The notes under the pieces are model-generated. The model saw nothing but the letters and a program-made list of their open reading frames with translations, had not been told where the DNA came from and did not search any database. A program made the position numbers and the translations under genes. Of a DNA stretch of 64,000 bases, positions 50,883 to 60,952 are shown in pieces. Numbering within the stretch: position 1 is the first letter of the stretch; each line of letters starts with the position of its first letter. Source of the stretch: Chloroflexi bacterium OLB13 (lineage in GTDB: Bacteria > Chloroflexota > Anaerolineae > Aggregatilineales > Phototrophicaceae). Location: assembly GCA_001567485.1 (NCBI GenBank), contig JZRA01000068.1:1-64000 (forward strand), in the 5' to 3' direction.

Positions 50883-51884
50883 ATGAACCGCAAACGGATG
50901 CTCATGTTTGCGCTGAGCTTAGGCGTCAGCGCGGTGTTCTTGGTGCTGGCGTTTCGAGGTCTGCGGCCGGAAGACGCGTGGGACGCGATTCGCCAAGCCC
51001 AGTTCGGCTGGCTGGTGGTCGGATTTGCCATTTCATTCGCCGTTCGTCTCGTCGTCACACGCCGCTGGAAGTACCTGATCGACGGCGTTCAGCCGGTGCC
51101 CTTCACGCGTCTGTACGAGCTGGTCAATATCGGCTACATGGGCAACAACATCTACCCCTTCCGCGCAGGTGAAGTGCTGCGGTGCGTGCTGCTTCAACGG
51201 TCGCACAAAGTCCCGATTGCCCAAAGCGGCGTGAGTATTCTGGTCGAGCGCGCCTTCGATGGTATCGTGATGGTGACGTTCGTCCTCGTGGGGCTGATCG
51301 CGCTGAACCTCGAAAGCGATGTTTTGCGCAACGGAGCCGCTTTGACCGGAGTGTGGTTCTTGGCCGCGGTGCTGATGTTCTTTTTTCTCGCGCTCCGGCC
51401 AAGCCTGTTTCGCCGCGTGGCGGGTTGGGTCGCCAAGCGCCTACCTGATCGGATTGGCGCGCGCATCTTGCAGCTGACCGACGACATTATCAACGGCACC
51501 GTCGGCCTCAGCCGGCCGCGTGATTTGTTTGGCGCGGTCGGCACGTCCTATCTGACGTGGATGATCGAAGCGCTGGCGTACACGGCGGTCGCGGTCGCGT
51601 TCAACGTCGTGCCGGTCAACTATATGCTCATGCTGATCGTCGTCGGCGCGGTCAACCTCGGCCAGATCATCCCGTCATCGCCCGGCGGCGTCGGCGTGTT
51701 CGAATACTTCGCTTCTACCGTGTTGATCGCGTTCGGTGTGCCGCAAGCCGACGCAGTCGCGTATGCGCTGCTCGCCCATGTCATCATCTGGCTGCCGCCG
51801 ACGCTCCACGGGTTCATCATCCTCAGCCGGCAGGGACTGTCCCTATCGACCGTGGCACATGCCCGCGACTTGCAAGAAGCCTAG
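50883..51884 (+). CDS. flippase-like (UPF0104/LPG synthase TM region) membrane protein
   Basis: A protein of 333 residues with about eight membrane segments. It has the family motif RAGEVLRCVLL in YMGNNIYPFRAGEV, then SVSILVERAFDG-like sequence (GVSILVERAFDGIVMV) and the PSSPGGVGVFEYF signature near 260. Family members translocate lipids or act as lysylphosphatidylglycerol synthase domains. Here only the membrane part is present. It is 9 bases from RluD and converges with the S8 gene (4-base overlap). Confidence 0.82.
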   Translation: MNRKRMLMFALSLGVSAVFLVLAFRGLRPEDAWDAIRQAQFGWLVVGFAISFAVRLVVTRRWKYLIDGVQPVPFTRLYELVNIGYMGNNIYPFRAGEVLRCVLLQRSHKVPIAQSGVSILVERAFDGIVMVTFVLVGLIALNLESDVLRNGAALTGVWFLAAVLMFFFLALRPSLFRRVAGWVAKRLPDRIGARILQLTDDIINGTVGLSRPRDLFGAVGTSYLTWMIEALAYTAVAVAFNVVPVNYMLMLIVVGAVNLGQIIPSSPGGVGVFEYFASTVLIAFGVPQADAVAYALLAHVIIWLPPTLHGFIILSRQGLSLSTVAHARDLQEA

Positions 51885-54402
51885 CCGGGGCCGCGGAATC
51901 CACTCGGCGCGGCCGGCGGCGGGAGCAGCTCTTGGCTGTCGGTTCGCCGGATCACTCCTCGCTCGTGGAACAGCGCGGCGTCGTCAATCCACAGCTTCGC
52001 GCCGATCGACGCCGATTTGTCTTTGACCTTGAAAATGACCTTCGTGACATCATTGCGATAGAGCCATGCTTGGCTTTCCATCAGATACCATCCGCCGTCC
52101 GCCGGGATCGGGATCACGAGCTTAATCGTGGTCGCCAGCGGGTCGGCGTGCTTGATCTTGAGCTGTACGACGGCGTTGACGGCGGGATCGGCGAATGCAA
52201 AGAACCGCACGCGGAATCCGTCCGTGCTGCGCAGCGAGAACTCGTATGTCCCCGCGTCAAGGGTTTGGCGCGCTACGCCCTTGTCCGCAGCGGAGTTGTT
52301 CTTCAAGCGCATACTGCACGGCGCCGAAATGTACGTCCCGTAACACTTTAACTTGCTCTCGCTGACGAACTCCCATGCGCCGAGGCCGAGGTCAAACGCG
52401 GGATCGCGCAGCACCTGAAGGCTGTTGGTGACGGTGACCGACGCCGCTGCGCTGTCAACCGACGTGACGCCGTTCTCGATCCGCACCCAGTATGACGCGC
52501 CGGTGGTCAGCGGCCCGGTGTTGAGCACTGCGGACTGCGCGCCAGCGATCGGGCTGGATGTATCGCCGGATATGCCGTTGTACCACTGGTATGACAGACT
52601 CTGACCGGCCGCCACGACCGACAGTTCAGCCGGTTCATCGTAAAGGATGGTGACGTCTGATGGCTCGTTCACGATGACGATATTGTCGCTGTGCGTGCCG
52701 TAGATGCGCATCCGAACATCGTTCAGCGTACCGGTCGTGCCCGCGACGGCATCGCGCACGCGCAGAGTCCACGTTCCGTACGAGAACTCATCCCAATGCG
52801 CGACCGTGTTGAATCGCCAATTGGTGTAGTCGTCGCCGTTGTCGGGCCGGCCGGGCATCAGCTGGCTGACCATGCCTGAGGGGGAAACCAGTTCAAAGAC
52901 GAGCTGACCACGGCTGGCATGTTGAGCCGTCACCCACACGTCGACGCTCTCGACGTTGATCGTGTCCGTGACGTTGAAGTCGACCGTCGTCCACGCGCCG
53001 CTGGGGCCGTCCTGAATGGCGTTGGCCGCCGTGATCGTACCGCTGTCATAGCTGGTTTCCGACGCGACTCCGGCCCACGTTTCCGCGAGTGCTACCGCTG
53101 CCCCCGCGTCGATACGCCCGAAACCGTAATAGTGGTTGTACGCATGGCCCGCGCCGTTCGTCTGCCAATTGGAATGAGAGACGTCAACCGGCGCGGCGGA
53201 GTGAACGAGGATGTGCTGCACGTCACGCCAAGTCAGGTTCGGATTGGCCTCAAGCATCAGGGCGATGACGCCCGCCGCCAGCGGCGCCGCCGAGCTTGTC
53301 CCGCCAAAACTGCTGGTACAGCCGCTGGGACTGCCCGCCGTCGTCGTGATTCCCAGTGACCCGCCGTTACTGGGCGCGCTGATGAGGATCGGAGACCCGT
53401 GCTCGCTGTACCACGAACTCACGCCGCCGTTGGTGATGGCCGCGACGGCGATGGTATAGCGCAGGTTAGCGTAACCGTCGGCGTTGACGTTGTCGAGATT
53501 CGCCTTACCATTGCCGGCTGCCCAAACGTAAATCGAGCCGAGGCCGCCGCGCCCCGACGTGATGCCGGCCTCAATCGCCGCGAGCGCCAGCGGGCCGGGG
53601 CCTTCGAGAGTCACGCCGTTGTCGGACGGCCCCCAACTGCTGTTGTAGATGTCGATGTCCTGCGGCATGAACCCGAGGGCTTGCGCCTCGATCGCGTCGG
53701 TTGTGAGGCCGCCGAGCATCCGCAGTCCTGACAGCGTGGCGTTATACGCCGCGCCAACGCCGCAGTTCACCCCGTCGTCGGCGGCCGCCATCACGCCAGC
53801 GACGGATGTGCCGTGCCAGCCGCCTTCGGGATTCGGATCACTCCCCAGAAAATCGTAGCTCAGGGGAGCGCTGTAGTTCGGAGTGAGATCGGGGTTGGTA
53901 TGCCATACGCCGTCATCGACGCTTGCCACAACGACACCTGTTCCCGTATAGCCATCAGCCCACGCTGGTTCGACGTTCGCGTCGATGCCTGCCGTCCCGC
54001 CGCCCTGACCGGTGTTCTTCAGATGCCACTGACTGCCGTAAAGCGGATCGGTAAAGCGCGGATACCGACCGAGCGCCATTTGCTGCTGCAAGAACACGAC
54101 GCCAGATTGACGCGAGTCCTGTGTGTACATCACTTGAGGCGAAGGCGCTCCGGCGTCGAGTTCGCCCGCTGGCCCGAACACATAGCGGTTCGTGCTGCCG
54201 GGGATCGCGCCGCGATTCACCAACGACCTGCGCGGCGGCGTTGATCCGGATCGGTTCCCGGCGCGAGTTCGGCGACCCAGATCGGAGCGAGCGTGCCGGG
54301 GGCTGCGGGCACGGCTAACGGTATCGACTGCGCCGACGTTCCAGCGCCAGCCAACAAGGCGCAGAAAGCTGAGGCTAACACTAAAATTTGAACTGGGCGC
54401 AT
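51881..54402 (-). CDS. kexin-like S8 serine protease with P-domain (frameshifted near start)
   Basis: The signal peptide frame starts at ATG 54402 (AAGGAAG upstream; LVLASAFCALLAGAGTSAQ) and continues into the proregion (WVAELAPGTDPDQ). One lost base at about 54225-54240 separates it from SLVNRGAIPGSTNRYVF. The mature enzyme has the S8 triad: Asp in VVASVDDGVWH, His in GGWHGTSVAG and Ser in GGTSSAAPLAAGV, plus oxyanion Asn in WAAGNG. A proprotein-convertase P-domain follows (ESVDVWVTAQHAS, GTWTLRVRDAVAG), then an Ig-like domain and a C-terminal beta-sandwich. It is secreted. The total of 2522 bases fits a single deletion. Confidence 0.85.
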
Positions 54403-54581
54403 CCGGCATCTTCCTTAATAGTATCCCCGTGGCTATTCTAGCATGATGCGGAGAATTCGGGCGGCGCGTCAGATGATCGTCAGGTACCGGGTATGGCATG
54501 TGTCCGCATCTTTGCGTTTCGCGACTCACGCGATGTGGTATGCTACACTCACAGCGGTTCTTACTCAGGAGACGCGCGAAC

Positions 54582-55520
54582 ATGAACTGGAAGCGGGCTA
54601 TCCTACTCTTGCTCGTCGTGCTGGTGGCCGTGCCTGTGGCGGCTCAAGAGGCCGACGCGCCGGCACAGATCCTTGAATCAGACGTTACGTATACGGTTGT
54701 GGAACGAGACAATCTTGACCGCATCGGCGCCTTCTTCGATGTGCGTGTGGCGTGCATCCGGGAGACGAACAACCTACCGGTCGGCGCGATCTTGCAGCCC
54801 GGCGACCAGCTCGTCATCAGCGCGACCTGTCCGGCGTACGACGGCGCTGCCCCGGTGATCAACCCGCGGCCGAACGCACCCGGTCGTACGGGCGCCGACG
54901 GCACGTACGTTGTGCGCCCTCAGGATACGCTGGACGAGATCGGGCAGGTCTTCAACATCTCTGTGCAGGCGCTCAAACAGGTCAATGGCATCCCCGATGG
55001 CCGCCGACTCGAAGCAGGCACGGTCATTATGCTCCCCGTGAACGCGCCGGAATACGGCATGTTCCCGGCGATGACGCTGGCGAACGCGCCCGAAATGGCG
55101 AACGTTCCGGGCCAAACCTACGTGACCACCGCCAACGACACGTTGATGGACATCGCGCAGCGGTTCAACATTTCGATTGTCACCCTGCGAGTCGTCAACA
55201 ACCTCGGCTATGCGCCGAACGTCGCGCCGGGCACGTCGCTGTTTATCCCGGAAGGCGCGACGCCGTACAATGGATTTCCGAACCCTGCCGAGCTGCACCA
55301 GCTTGAATCACGGGCGGAAGGCGCCGAGTTCTCCGGCGAAGTCGTGGTCGTTCAGCCGCAGGAGACAGTCGACGGCATCGGAGCGCGCCTCAACAAGGAT
55401 CACTACTGCATCCTCGCCGCGAACAACATCACCAACACGCGGATGGTGATCCCCGGCACGGCGCTCGTCATCCCGGCTGAATGCGGGCCGTATACCGGGT
55501 TCGATGTGGTCGGCCGATAA
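54582..55520 (+). CDS. secreted LysM-repeat protein
   Basis: ATG 54582 with AGGAG upstream, 312 residues. Signal peptide (LLLLVVLVAVPVAAQ), then four LysM-type modules at about 35-85, 105-155, 180-225 and 250-300 (YTVVERDNLDRIGAFFDV, YVVRPQDTLDEIGQVFNI). Two modules contain Cys pairs that could form disulfides. LysM modules bind peptidoglycan or chitin. No catalytic domain, so it may anchor or organise the wall. Confidence 0.88.
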   Translation: MNWKRAILLLLVVLVAVPVAAQEADAPAQILESDVTYTVVERDNLDRIGAFFDVRVACIRETNNLPVGAILQPGDQLVISATCPAYDGAAPVINPRPNAPGRTGADGTYVVRPQDTLDEIGQVFNISVQALKQVNGIPDGRRLEAGTVIMLPVNAPEYGMFPAMTLANAPEMANVPGQTYVTTANDTLMDIAQRFNISIVTLRVVNNLGYAPNVAPGTSLFIPEGATPYNGFPNPAELHQLESRAEGAEFSGEVVVVQPQETVDGIGARLNKDHYCILAANNITNTRMVIPGTALVIPAECGPYTGFDVVGR

Positions 55521-55546
55521 GCACCGGCCGCACATAACGCCAACAA

Positions 55547-55575
55547 AACGGGCCGCGTACGTCACGCGGCCCGTT
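55547..55575. terminator. bidirectional intrinsic terminator between LysM gene and glgP
   Basis: AACGGGCCGCG (55547-55557) pairs with CGCGGCCCGTT (55565-55575), an 11-bp stem. On the minus strand TTTTG follows, serving glgP. On the plus strand there is no clean T tract, so stopping of the LysM transcript is less sure. Confidence 0.75.
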
Positions 55576-55595
55576 GAGTCAGCGCGGCGCCCTGC

Positions 55596-58166
55596 CTAAG
55601 CCCACGTGATCAGCCCCGGCAGAAACGGCGTCGACAGCGTGTCGTTCTTGGGGATCACGCGCACGGAGATGCCACGATCGCCGCTGAACCCGTAGCCCAG
55701 CGTCGTCACGTAGGTATGCTCGCCGCCCTTACTAGACGTATGCTCCATCTCGATGGCTTCGCCTTCGTCGATGTCCCCGTCGGTCGTCAGCGGGCCGGAG
55801 TAGAGCTGGACGGACACATCACCCGGCTCTAGTTGGCCGAGCGAAATCACCGCTTTGATCTCGACCTTGTCACCGACGTGCATCGTATCGCCCGGCACGT
55901 CGACGCGCAGCACGCGCACGCCGCGCCATGCCTGATCGAGGCTCGCGCGCCATGCGGCAAACGCCAAACCACGCTTCAAGTCAGGGTGGATTAGCTGATA
56001 GGCGCGGTCGAACTCGGGCAGATAGTACCGCTGCGCATACTCCATAACCATTCGGCGCGTGTTGAAGAACGGCGCCAGTGTCTTGATGCTCGACTTCACC
56101 TTGCGGATCCACCCGCGCGGCAGACTGTCCCGGCTGTGATCGTAGAACAGCGGGATGATGTCCTGCTCCAAGACGTTGTACAGCGCCTCGGATTCGATGG
56201 CGTCCTGCGTCTCGGCGGCGCGCTCGCTGTACTCCTCGCCAGCGCCGATGGCCCAGCCAACCTCCGGCGAATAGGCCTCCGCCCACCAGCCGTCCAGCGA
56301 GCTGAAGTTCAGCCCGCCGTTGTAAACGACCTTCATGCCGCTGGTTCCGCTCGCTTCCTTGGGCCGGCGTGGGTTGTTCAACCAGACGTCGACTCCTTGC
56401 ACGAGGTAACGGGCGACCAGCATATCGTAGTTCTCAAGGAACACGATGCTCTGGCGAAGTTCGGGATCGCGCGCCAAGTTGACGATTCGCTTGATGAACG
56501 CCTTGCCTTCCTCATCATGCGGATGCGCCTTGCCGGCGAAGATGAACTGCACCGGGCGCTCAGGATTGTTGACGATCGCCTTCAGCCGGTCGATGTCCCG
56601 AAAGACGAGTGTCGCGCGCTTGTAGGTGGCGAAGCGGCGTGCAAAGCCGATGGTCAAAGCGTCTGGGTTGAGGACTTCGGCGGCGGCCTCAACTTCACGC
56701 TGGGGCGCGCCACGGCGCAGCAGGTGTGAGCGGAGGCGCGTGCGCACAAACCCGACCAGCCGGTCACGACGGCGTTCGTGGGTGCGCCACAGTTCGGCGT
56801 CCGGGATGCTGTCGATGGCGCTCCATACCTCCTCACGACGCTCATCAGTGCGCCACGACGGGTCAAGATAGCGGTCGAACAGCGCTGCCATCTCACGGCT
56901 GACCCACGTCTGAACATGGATTCCATTGGTGATCGAGCGGATCGGGACTTCTTGGACGGGGACGTTCGGGAACAACCACGCCCACATCCCGCGCGATACG
57001 TCACCGTGCAGTTCGGCGACACCGTTGGCATCGGATGACAGCCGGAGCGCCAGCACGGCCATTGAAAACAGGTCGTAGTTGTCGATGGCTTCGCGGCCGA
57101 GGTCGTGGAACTGGTCACGGTTGAGGCCGAGCTGCCCCCAGTACTCGCCGAAGTGCTCGTCGATCAAATCGTAGCCGAAGCGCTCCAACCCCGCGGGGAC
57201 AGGCGTATGCGTGGTGAACAGCGTGCTTGTGCGCAGGATGACTTTCGCCTGCGCGAAGGTGATTCCCGACTCTTTCATCAGGATGCGGATGCGCTCCAGC
57301 GCGAGGAATGCACTGTGACCCTCGTTCATGTGACACACCGAGGGGCGCATTCCCAACGCCTCCAATACGCGGATCCCGCCGATTCCGAGTAGAATCTCCT
57401 GCCGGATGCGCTGGCGACGGTCACCGCCGTACAGCCGGTCGGTCAGGTTGCGGTCGTCGGGGCGGGAATTCTCCGCGATGTTGCTGTCGAGCAGGAAAAG
57501 CGGCACGCGGCCAACCTGCACCTTCCATACCTGCGCGTATAACGACCGGCCCGGCAGCGAGACATCAATCTTGAGCGGCGCTCCCTTGCTGTCACGCACG
57601 AGCGTGATCGGCACGTTGGCGACGTCGTTGATCGGGTAGATCTCCTGCTGATAACCGTCGGCGTTCAGATATTGCTGGAAATACCCCTCTTGATAGAACA
57701 GGCCGATTCCCACCAGCGGAAGACCGAGATCGCTTGCGCTCTTGAGGTGGTCTCCACTGAGGATGCCCAAGCCGCCGGAATAAGTCTGGAGACACTCCGA
57801 GAGGCCGTACTCCATCGAGAAGTACGCGATGACCGGGCTGGTCTTGGCCTTGCTGTCGGCGCGGTGGGTGACGTACCACGTTTCTTTGTCGTTCATATAC
57901 GCGTCAAAGTCGTCGATGACTTTGTGGTACACGTTCATGAACGCCGGATCGGATGCGACCTGATTCAGCCGATCCTGCGCGATGCGGCCGAGCATCAGCA
58001 CCGGGTTGTGATACGTCTCCTCCCACAGGTCGCTGTCGAGCCTGCGAAAGAGATTGATCGTCGCCTGATCCCATGACCACCGCAAGTTGTACGCCAATTC
58101 GCTGAGGCGTTCGATGGACTTGGGCAGCACAGGGACAACGTGAACTGTTGCGACTGGTCTGATCAT
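55596..58166 (-). CDS. glgP: alpha-glucan phosphorylase (GT35)
   Basis: The start was set at the ATG at 58166 (GGGAG upstream). It has 856 residues. It releases glucose-1-phosphate from glycogen or maltodextrin. Features: the N-terminal DUF3417-type domain (SIERLSELAYNLRWSWDQ), EYGLSECLQTYSGGLGILSG, HMNEGHSAF, FTTHTPVPAG, RFATYKRA, FIFAGKAHPHD and EASGTSGMKVVYNGGLN with the PLP-binding Lys. This is the bacterial/archaeal long-N-terminal type (MalP-like, Thermus-type). Confidence 0.93.
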   Translation of the reverse strand: MIRPVATVHVVPVLPKSIERLSELAYNLRWSWDQATINLFRRLDSDLWEETYHNPVLMLGRIAQDRLNQVASDPAFMNVYHKVIDDFDAYMNDKETWYVTHRADSKAKTSPVIAYFSMEYGLSECLQTYSGGLGILSGDHLKSASDLGLPLVGIGLFYQEGYFQQYLNADGYQQEIYPINDVANVPITLVRDSKGAPLKIDVSLPGRSLYAQVWKVQVGRVPLFLLDSNIAENSRPDDRNLTDRLYGGDRRQRIRQEILLGIGGIRVLEALGMRPSVCHMNEGHSAFLALERIRILMKESGITFAQAKVILRTSTLFTTHTPVPAGLERFGYDLIDEHFGEYWGQLGLNRDQFHDLGREAIDNYDLFSMAVLALRLSSDANGVAELHGDVSRGMWAWLFPNVPVQEVPIRSITNGIHVQTWVSREMAALFDRYLDPSWRTDERREEVWSAIDSIPDAELWRTHERRRDRLVGFVRTRLRSHLLRRGAPQREVEAAAEVLNPDALTIGFARRFATYKRATLVFRDIDRLKAIVNNPERPVQFIFAGKAHPHDEEGKAFIKRIVNLARDPELRQSIVFLENYDMLVARYLVQGVDVWLNNPRRPKEASGTSGMKVVYNGGLNFSSLDGWWAEAYSPEVGWAIGAGEEYSERAAETQDAIESEALYNVLEQDIIPLFYDHSRDSLPRGWIRKVKSSIKTLAPFFNTRRMVMEYAQRYYLPEFDRAYQLIHPDLKRGLAFAAWRASLDQAWRGVRVLRVDVPGDTMHVGDKVEIKAVISLGQLEPGDVSVQLYSGPLTTDGDIDEGEAIEMEHTSSKGGEHTYVTTLGYGFSGDRGISVRVIPKNDTLSTPFLPGLITWA

Positions 58167-58369
58167 GCCAGTACTCCCTTGATCGCGCGTTAACCACATT
58201 GCGGTCAGCCTGAGGATACTGCCCTGAACGTGGGTTAACAAGACGATACGTACGAATCGCGGCAATCTGGCGACTTATTTCGTACACTTCATACCACCGG
58301 GGTGTTGTGCATTATGTCTATTCGCATTGAAGCACGGTCACTGATGAACGAACGTACGGCAGCTCAACC

Positions 58370-60199
58370 ATGATCGACAAGTTCATTGTCCCGCTGGGAG
58401 GCCGCAGCGCTGCAAGCCTTCCAACCCATGCCGGTATTCGGGCGCTGGATCGCGCGGCGCGCGCCGGCATGCCGGTTCCCGCCGGTTATGTCGTGCTGCC
58501 TGCGCTGGCGGATCTCGCCGTGCTGCACGGCGCGCTGACGGTCAACGGAGGGCGCATCGAGGTGCATGATCCATCGGTCGTGCGCCTGTGGCTGGACGGA
58601 GCCGCTGCGGCTGGCTCGGCCGTGTGGGTGAGGGGGATTCACGCCGTGGAACGCAGCACACCATCGCAGCCCGCGCACGTTCCAGCGAACGACCTGCTGT
58701 CCGCCGTCATATCGCTGTGGCAAACGCACCTCCACGCGCACGCCGACGCGACGATCCAGCCGGTGCTGATTCAGGACGCGCCTCCGATTGAACAGTACGG
58801 ATTGGCGTGGACATCGGCGGGGATCGGGCGCGATCACGCTGCGATTGCCTCCGGCGCGCGATTCCGCGACGTCGTTCTGGAACGGCTCTTTGGTTGGGAG
58901 CGTGCGCCTAATCCGCCGGAGATTGAACCGGCCATGGCGCGCATTCAGGCCCTGCTGCGTGATGTTCGCCGCTGGTTGGGCGGCGAGCACTGGCAGATCG
59001 AGTGGGTGGATGACGGCTCGACGTGCTGGCTGTTGAGTGTGCAGCCGTGCGAGTCTGAGCGCCCGCATAGAGGTATCGGCGCGCTCGTGCCCACGGCTGG
59101 GATTGGCGGCGGCCCGTTTACGCCGTTGGTGGCGGACGTGTTTAGGGCCGCTATAGATCGTGCGTGGTCGAAGGTCACGGCGATTGAGAACGGGCTTACC
59201 GACTTGCCGCCTCCAGCATGTGTCGCCCACAACCGGCTGTATGTCGATCCGGCGGACACGGCGACCGCGCTGCAAACCTTCGGGCTGGGAAATGGCGGTC
59301 TGCTGCCTTTCGTGCCGCCGGCGCAGGACGTTCGGCTTCCCCCGCGCACGGGACGACTCCTGCACTCGCTGGGGCGTGGGACGGCGCTTCGGCTGCTGGC
59401 GGCGCACTTGAGGGCCGTCCTGACTACTCCGCGAGCGCACGCCCTAGACACGACAGTGAACGACGCCCGCGCGTTGGTGGATCTCTTCGACCGGACGGCG
59501 GAGGTATATGGTCGGCTCTTTTGGCGTGTGTCGCACGTCTGGATTGCGGCGACCGCGGCCGCAGGGGTGGACGGCCAGCAGATGCTGCTAGCGGCGCTTC
59601 AAGGCACGGCGGACGCGGGCCGGCTCGCCGCGTATGCACGGTTCCGCGATCTCGCCTCGGATTATCTGTCGGTGCGGAAGGCGATCGAACGCGGCGAGAT
59701 GCCAAACAGCGAGGAGTTCCAAGCGGTTTGGGAGGAATACGCGCAGCGTTGGGGTGCGCGGACGGAGAACGAGCTTGAACTCGCAGCTGCGCGCGACCAC
59801 GAACATCCGCTTGCCGTCGTGCGAGAGATCGTCATGAAACAAGACACCGCCCAACAGCAGCGCCGACGCGGGTTGAAAGGCGCTTTGATGCGACCGCTGT
59901 TAGCGCGGGCGGCCCGCCTCGGTGAATCCTTCGCCCGCGATCTCGACATCGTGCGCCATACGTGGTTGGTGGCCGCGGATTGGCTCGCTGAGCGGGGCTT
60001 GATCGAAGGCCGCGACGACATTTGGCTGCTGACCCGGGCCGACCTCGAAAGGCTCGTTCTCGGCTGGCGGCCCGAGGGCGAGTTCTGGGCGCGGCGGCGC
60101 GCAGAGTGGACGGCGCTGCTAACTCAAGCCTCCGAGCCGGTGGTTGACCGTATCTTCTGCAGCGAACGGGGGAAAAGCCTTGACACCCCCCGTGGCTAA
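58370..60199 (+). CDS. PEP/pyruvate-binding domain protein lacking the phosphohistidine domain
   Basis: A protein of 609 residues resembling PEP synthase or rifampin phosphotransferase. It has the N-terminal ATP-grasp part (RAARAGMPVPAGYVVLP, VLIQDAPPIEQYGLAWTSAG, IEWVDDGSTCWLLSVQPC) and the helical middle part (WLVAADWLAERGLIEGRDDIW). The ATP-grasp motifs are degenerate. The C-terminal swivelling domain with the phosphorylated His is absent: the frame stops at 60199, within the promoter of tRNA-Asp. Catalysis of phosphoryl transfer is therefore doubtful. Either this is a truncated gene or a lineage of binding-only proteins. Confidence 0.65.
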   Translation: MIDKFIVPLGGRSAASLPTHAGIRALDRAARAGMPVPAGYVVLPALADLAVLHGALTVNGGRIEVHDPSVVRLWLDGAAAAGSAVWVRGIHAVERSTPSQPAHVPANDLLSAVISLWQTHLHAHADATIQPVLIQDAPPIEQYGLAWTSAGIGRDHAAIASGARFRDVVLERLFGWERAPNPPEIEPAMARIQALLRDVRRWLGGEHWQIEWVDDGSTCWLLSVQPCESERPHRGIGALVPTAGIGGGPFTPLVADVFRAAIDRAWSKVTAIENGLTDLPPPACVAHNRLYVDPADTATALQTFGLGNGGLLPFVPPAQDVRLPPRTGRLLHSLGRGTALRLLAAHLRAVLTTPRAHALDTTVNDARALVDLFDRTAEVYGRLFWRVSHVWIAATAAAGVDGQQMLLAALQGTADAGRLAAYARFRDLASDYLSVRKAIERGEMPNSEEFQAVWEEYAQRWGARTENELELAAARDHEHPLAVVREIVMKQDTAQQQRRRGLKGALMRPLLARAARLGESFARDLDIVRHTWLVAADWLAERGLIEGRDDIWLLTRADLERLVLGWRPEGEFWARRRAEWTALLTQASEPVVDRIFCSERGKSLDTPRG

Positions 60200-60208
60200 T
60201 GATAAACT
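60180..60208 (+). promoter_or_regulatory. promoter of tRNA-Asp
   Basis: TTGACA (60180-60185), 17 bases, TAAACT (60203-60208). The -35 box lies in the last codons of the preceding gene. The tRNA begins 12 bases after the -10 box. Confidence 0.7.
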
Positions 60209-60220
60209 GCGGTTCATTCA

Positions 60221-60293
60221 GGGGACGTGGTGTAGCGGTTAACATGCCACCCTGTCAAGGTGGAGATCGCGGGTTCAAATCCCGTCGTTCCCG
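60221..60293 (+). tRNA. tRNA-Asp(GTC)
   Basis: Seventy-three bases with acceptor stem GGGGACG with CGTTCCC (one G-U), anticodon loop CTGTCAA with GTC and T loop GGTTCAAATCC. The discriminator is G and CCA is not encoded. It decodes GAC/GAU. Confidence 0.95.
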
Positions 60294-60297
60294 ACAC

Positions 60298-60329
60298 AAA
60301 CGGTCAGCATTTGCGCTGGCCGTTTTTTT
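60298..60329 (+). terminator. intrinsic terminator after tRNA-Asp
   Basis: AAACGGTCAGC (60298-60308) pairs with GCTGGCCGTTT (60315-60325), one G-U, then a run of T to 60329. The minus-strand STAS gene is too far away to use it. Confidence 0.88.
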
Positions 60330-60450
60330 GCTGCTTATGCGTATTTTGCACGGGAATCGGCGATGGCTGACGAGGGCAGGGCGGATGCGGCACAAATCAA
60401 AACGGCCGCCGAAACGCGACCGTTCACAGATTCAAGCACACGCCTGACCG

Positions 60451-60789
60451 TCAATTCAGGCTTTTAAGCGCGTCGTTGAGATCGTCATAAAGCGGGAACA
60501 CGAGGTTGAGGCGGGTCTGCTTGAGCGCAACCTGTGTTTGGACGGCGGCGTGGGCCAGCACCAGTTTGCCGCTGCGCTCCTTGACGATGCGCAGGCCGCT
60601 AACCAACGCGCTCAGACCGCTGGAATCCACGAAGTTGACCTGTTGCAGATCAACGATGAGAAACACATAGCCGCTGTTGACGGTGTCTTGCAGCAGCGTG
60701 CGCAGGTTTCCGGCAGTGTGGGCATCCAAACGACCGCTTAGGTGGATGACCGCGCGCTTGTTCGGAAAATGCTCGACTGTATATTGCAT
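60451..60789 (-). CDS. STAS-domain anti-sigma factor antagonist
   Basis: The start was placed at the ATG at 60789 (GGGAG before). It has 112 residues, the standard SpoIIAA/RsbV length. The phosphorylatable Ser is in FVDSSGLSALV at about 58. VIHLSGRLDA and VDLQQVNFV match the family. It should bind an anti-sigma kinase when unphosphorylated and be released on phosphorylation. It lies downstream of the PP2C-HATPase gene on the same strand, 163 bases away. Confidence 0.92.
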   Translation of the reverse strand: MQYTVEHFPNKRAVIHLSGRLDAHTAGNLRTLLQDTVNSGYVFLIVDLQQVNFVDSSGLSALVSGLRIVKERSGKLVLAHAAVQTQVALKQTRLNLVFPLYDDLNDALKSLN

Positions 60790-60952
60790 CTCGACTCCCA
60801 GCGGAGAGGTTGTCAGCAATCCCGCAGGACAACCGACATGATCCACCTACACATAATAACGCGACTACTAGTATTAGAACAGTCTGATCCGTGCCGTGTC
60901 CCAGAATCATGACACGAAACGGCGCAGCTTGCCACACTCTGCCAACCTGCGC

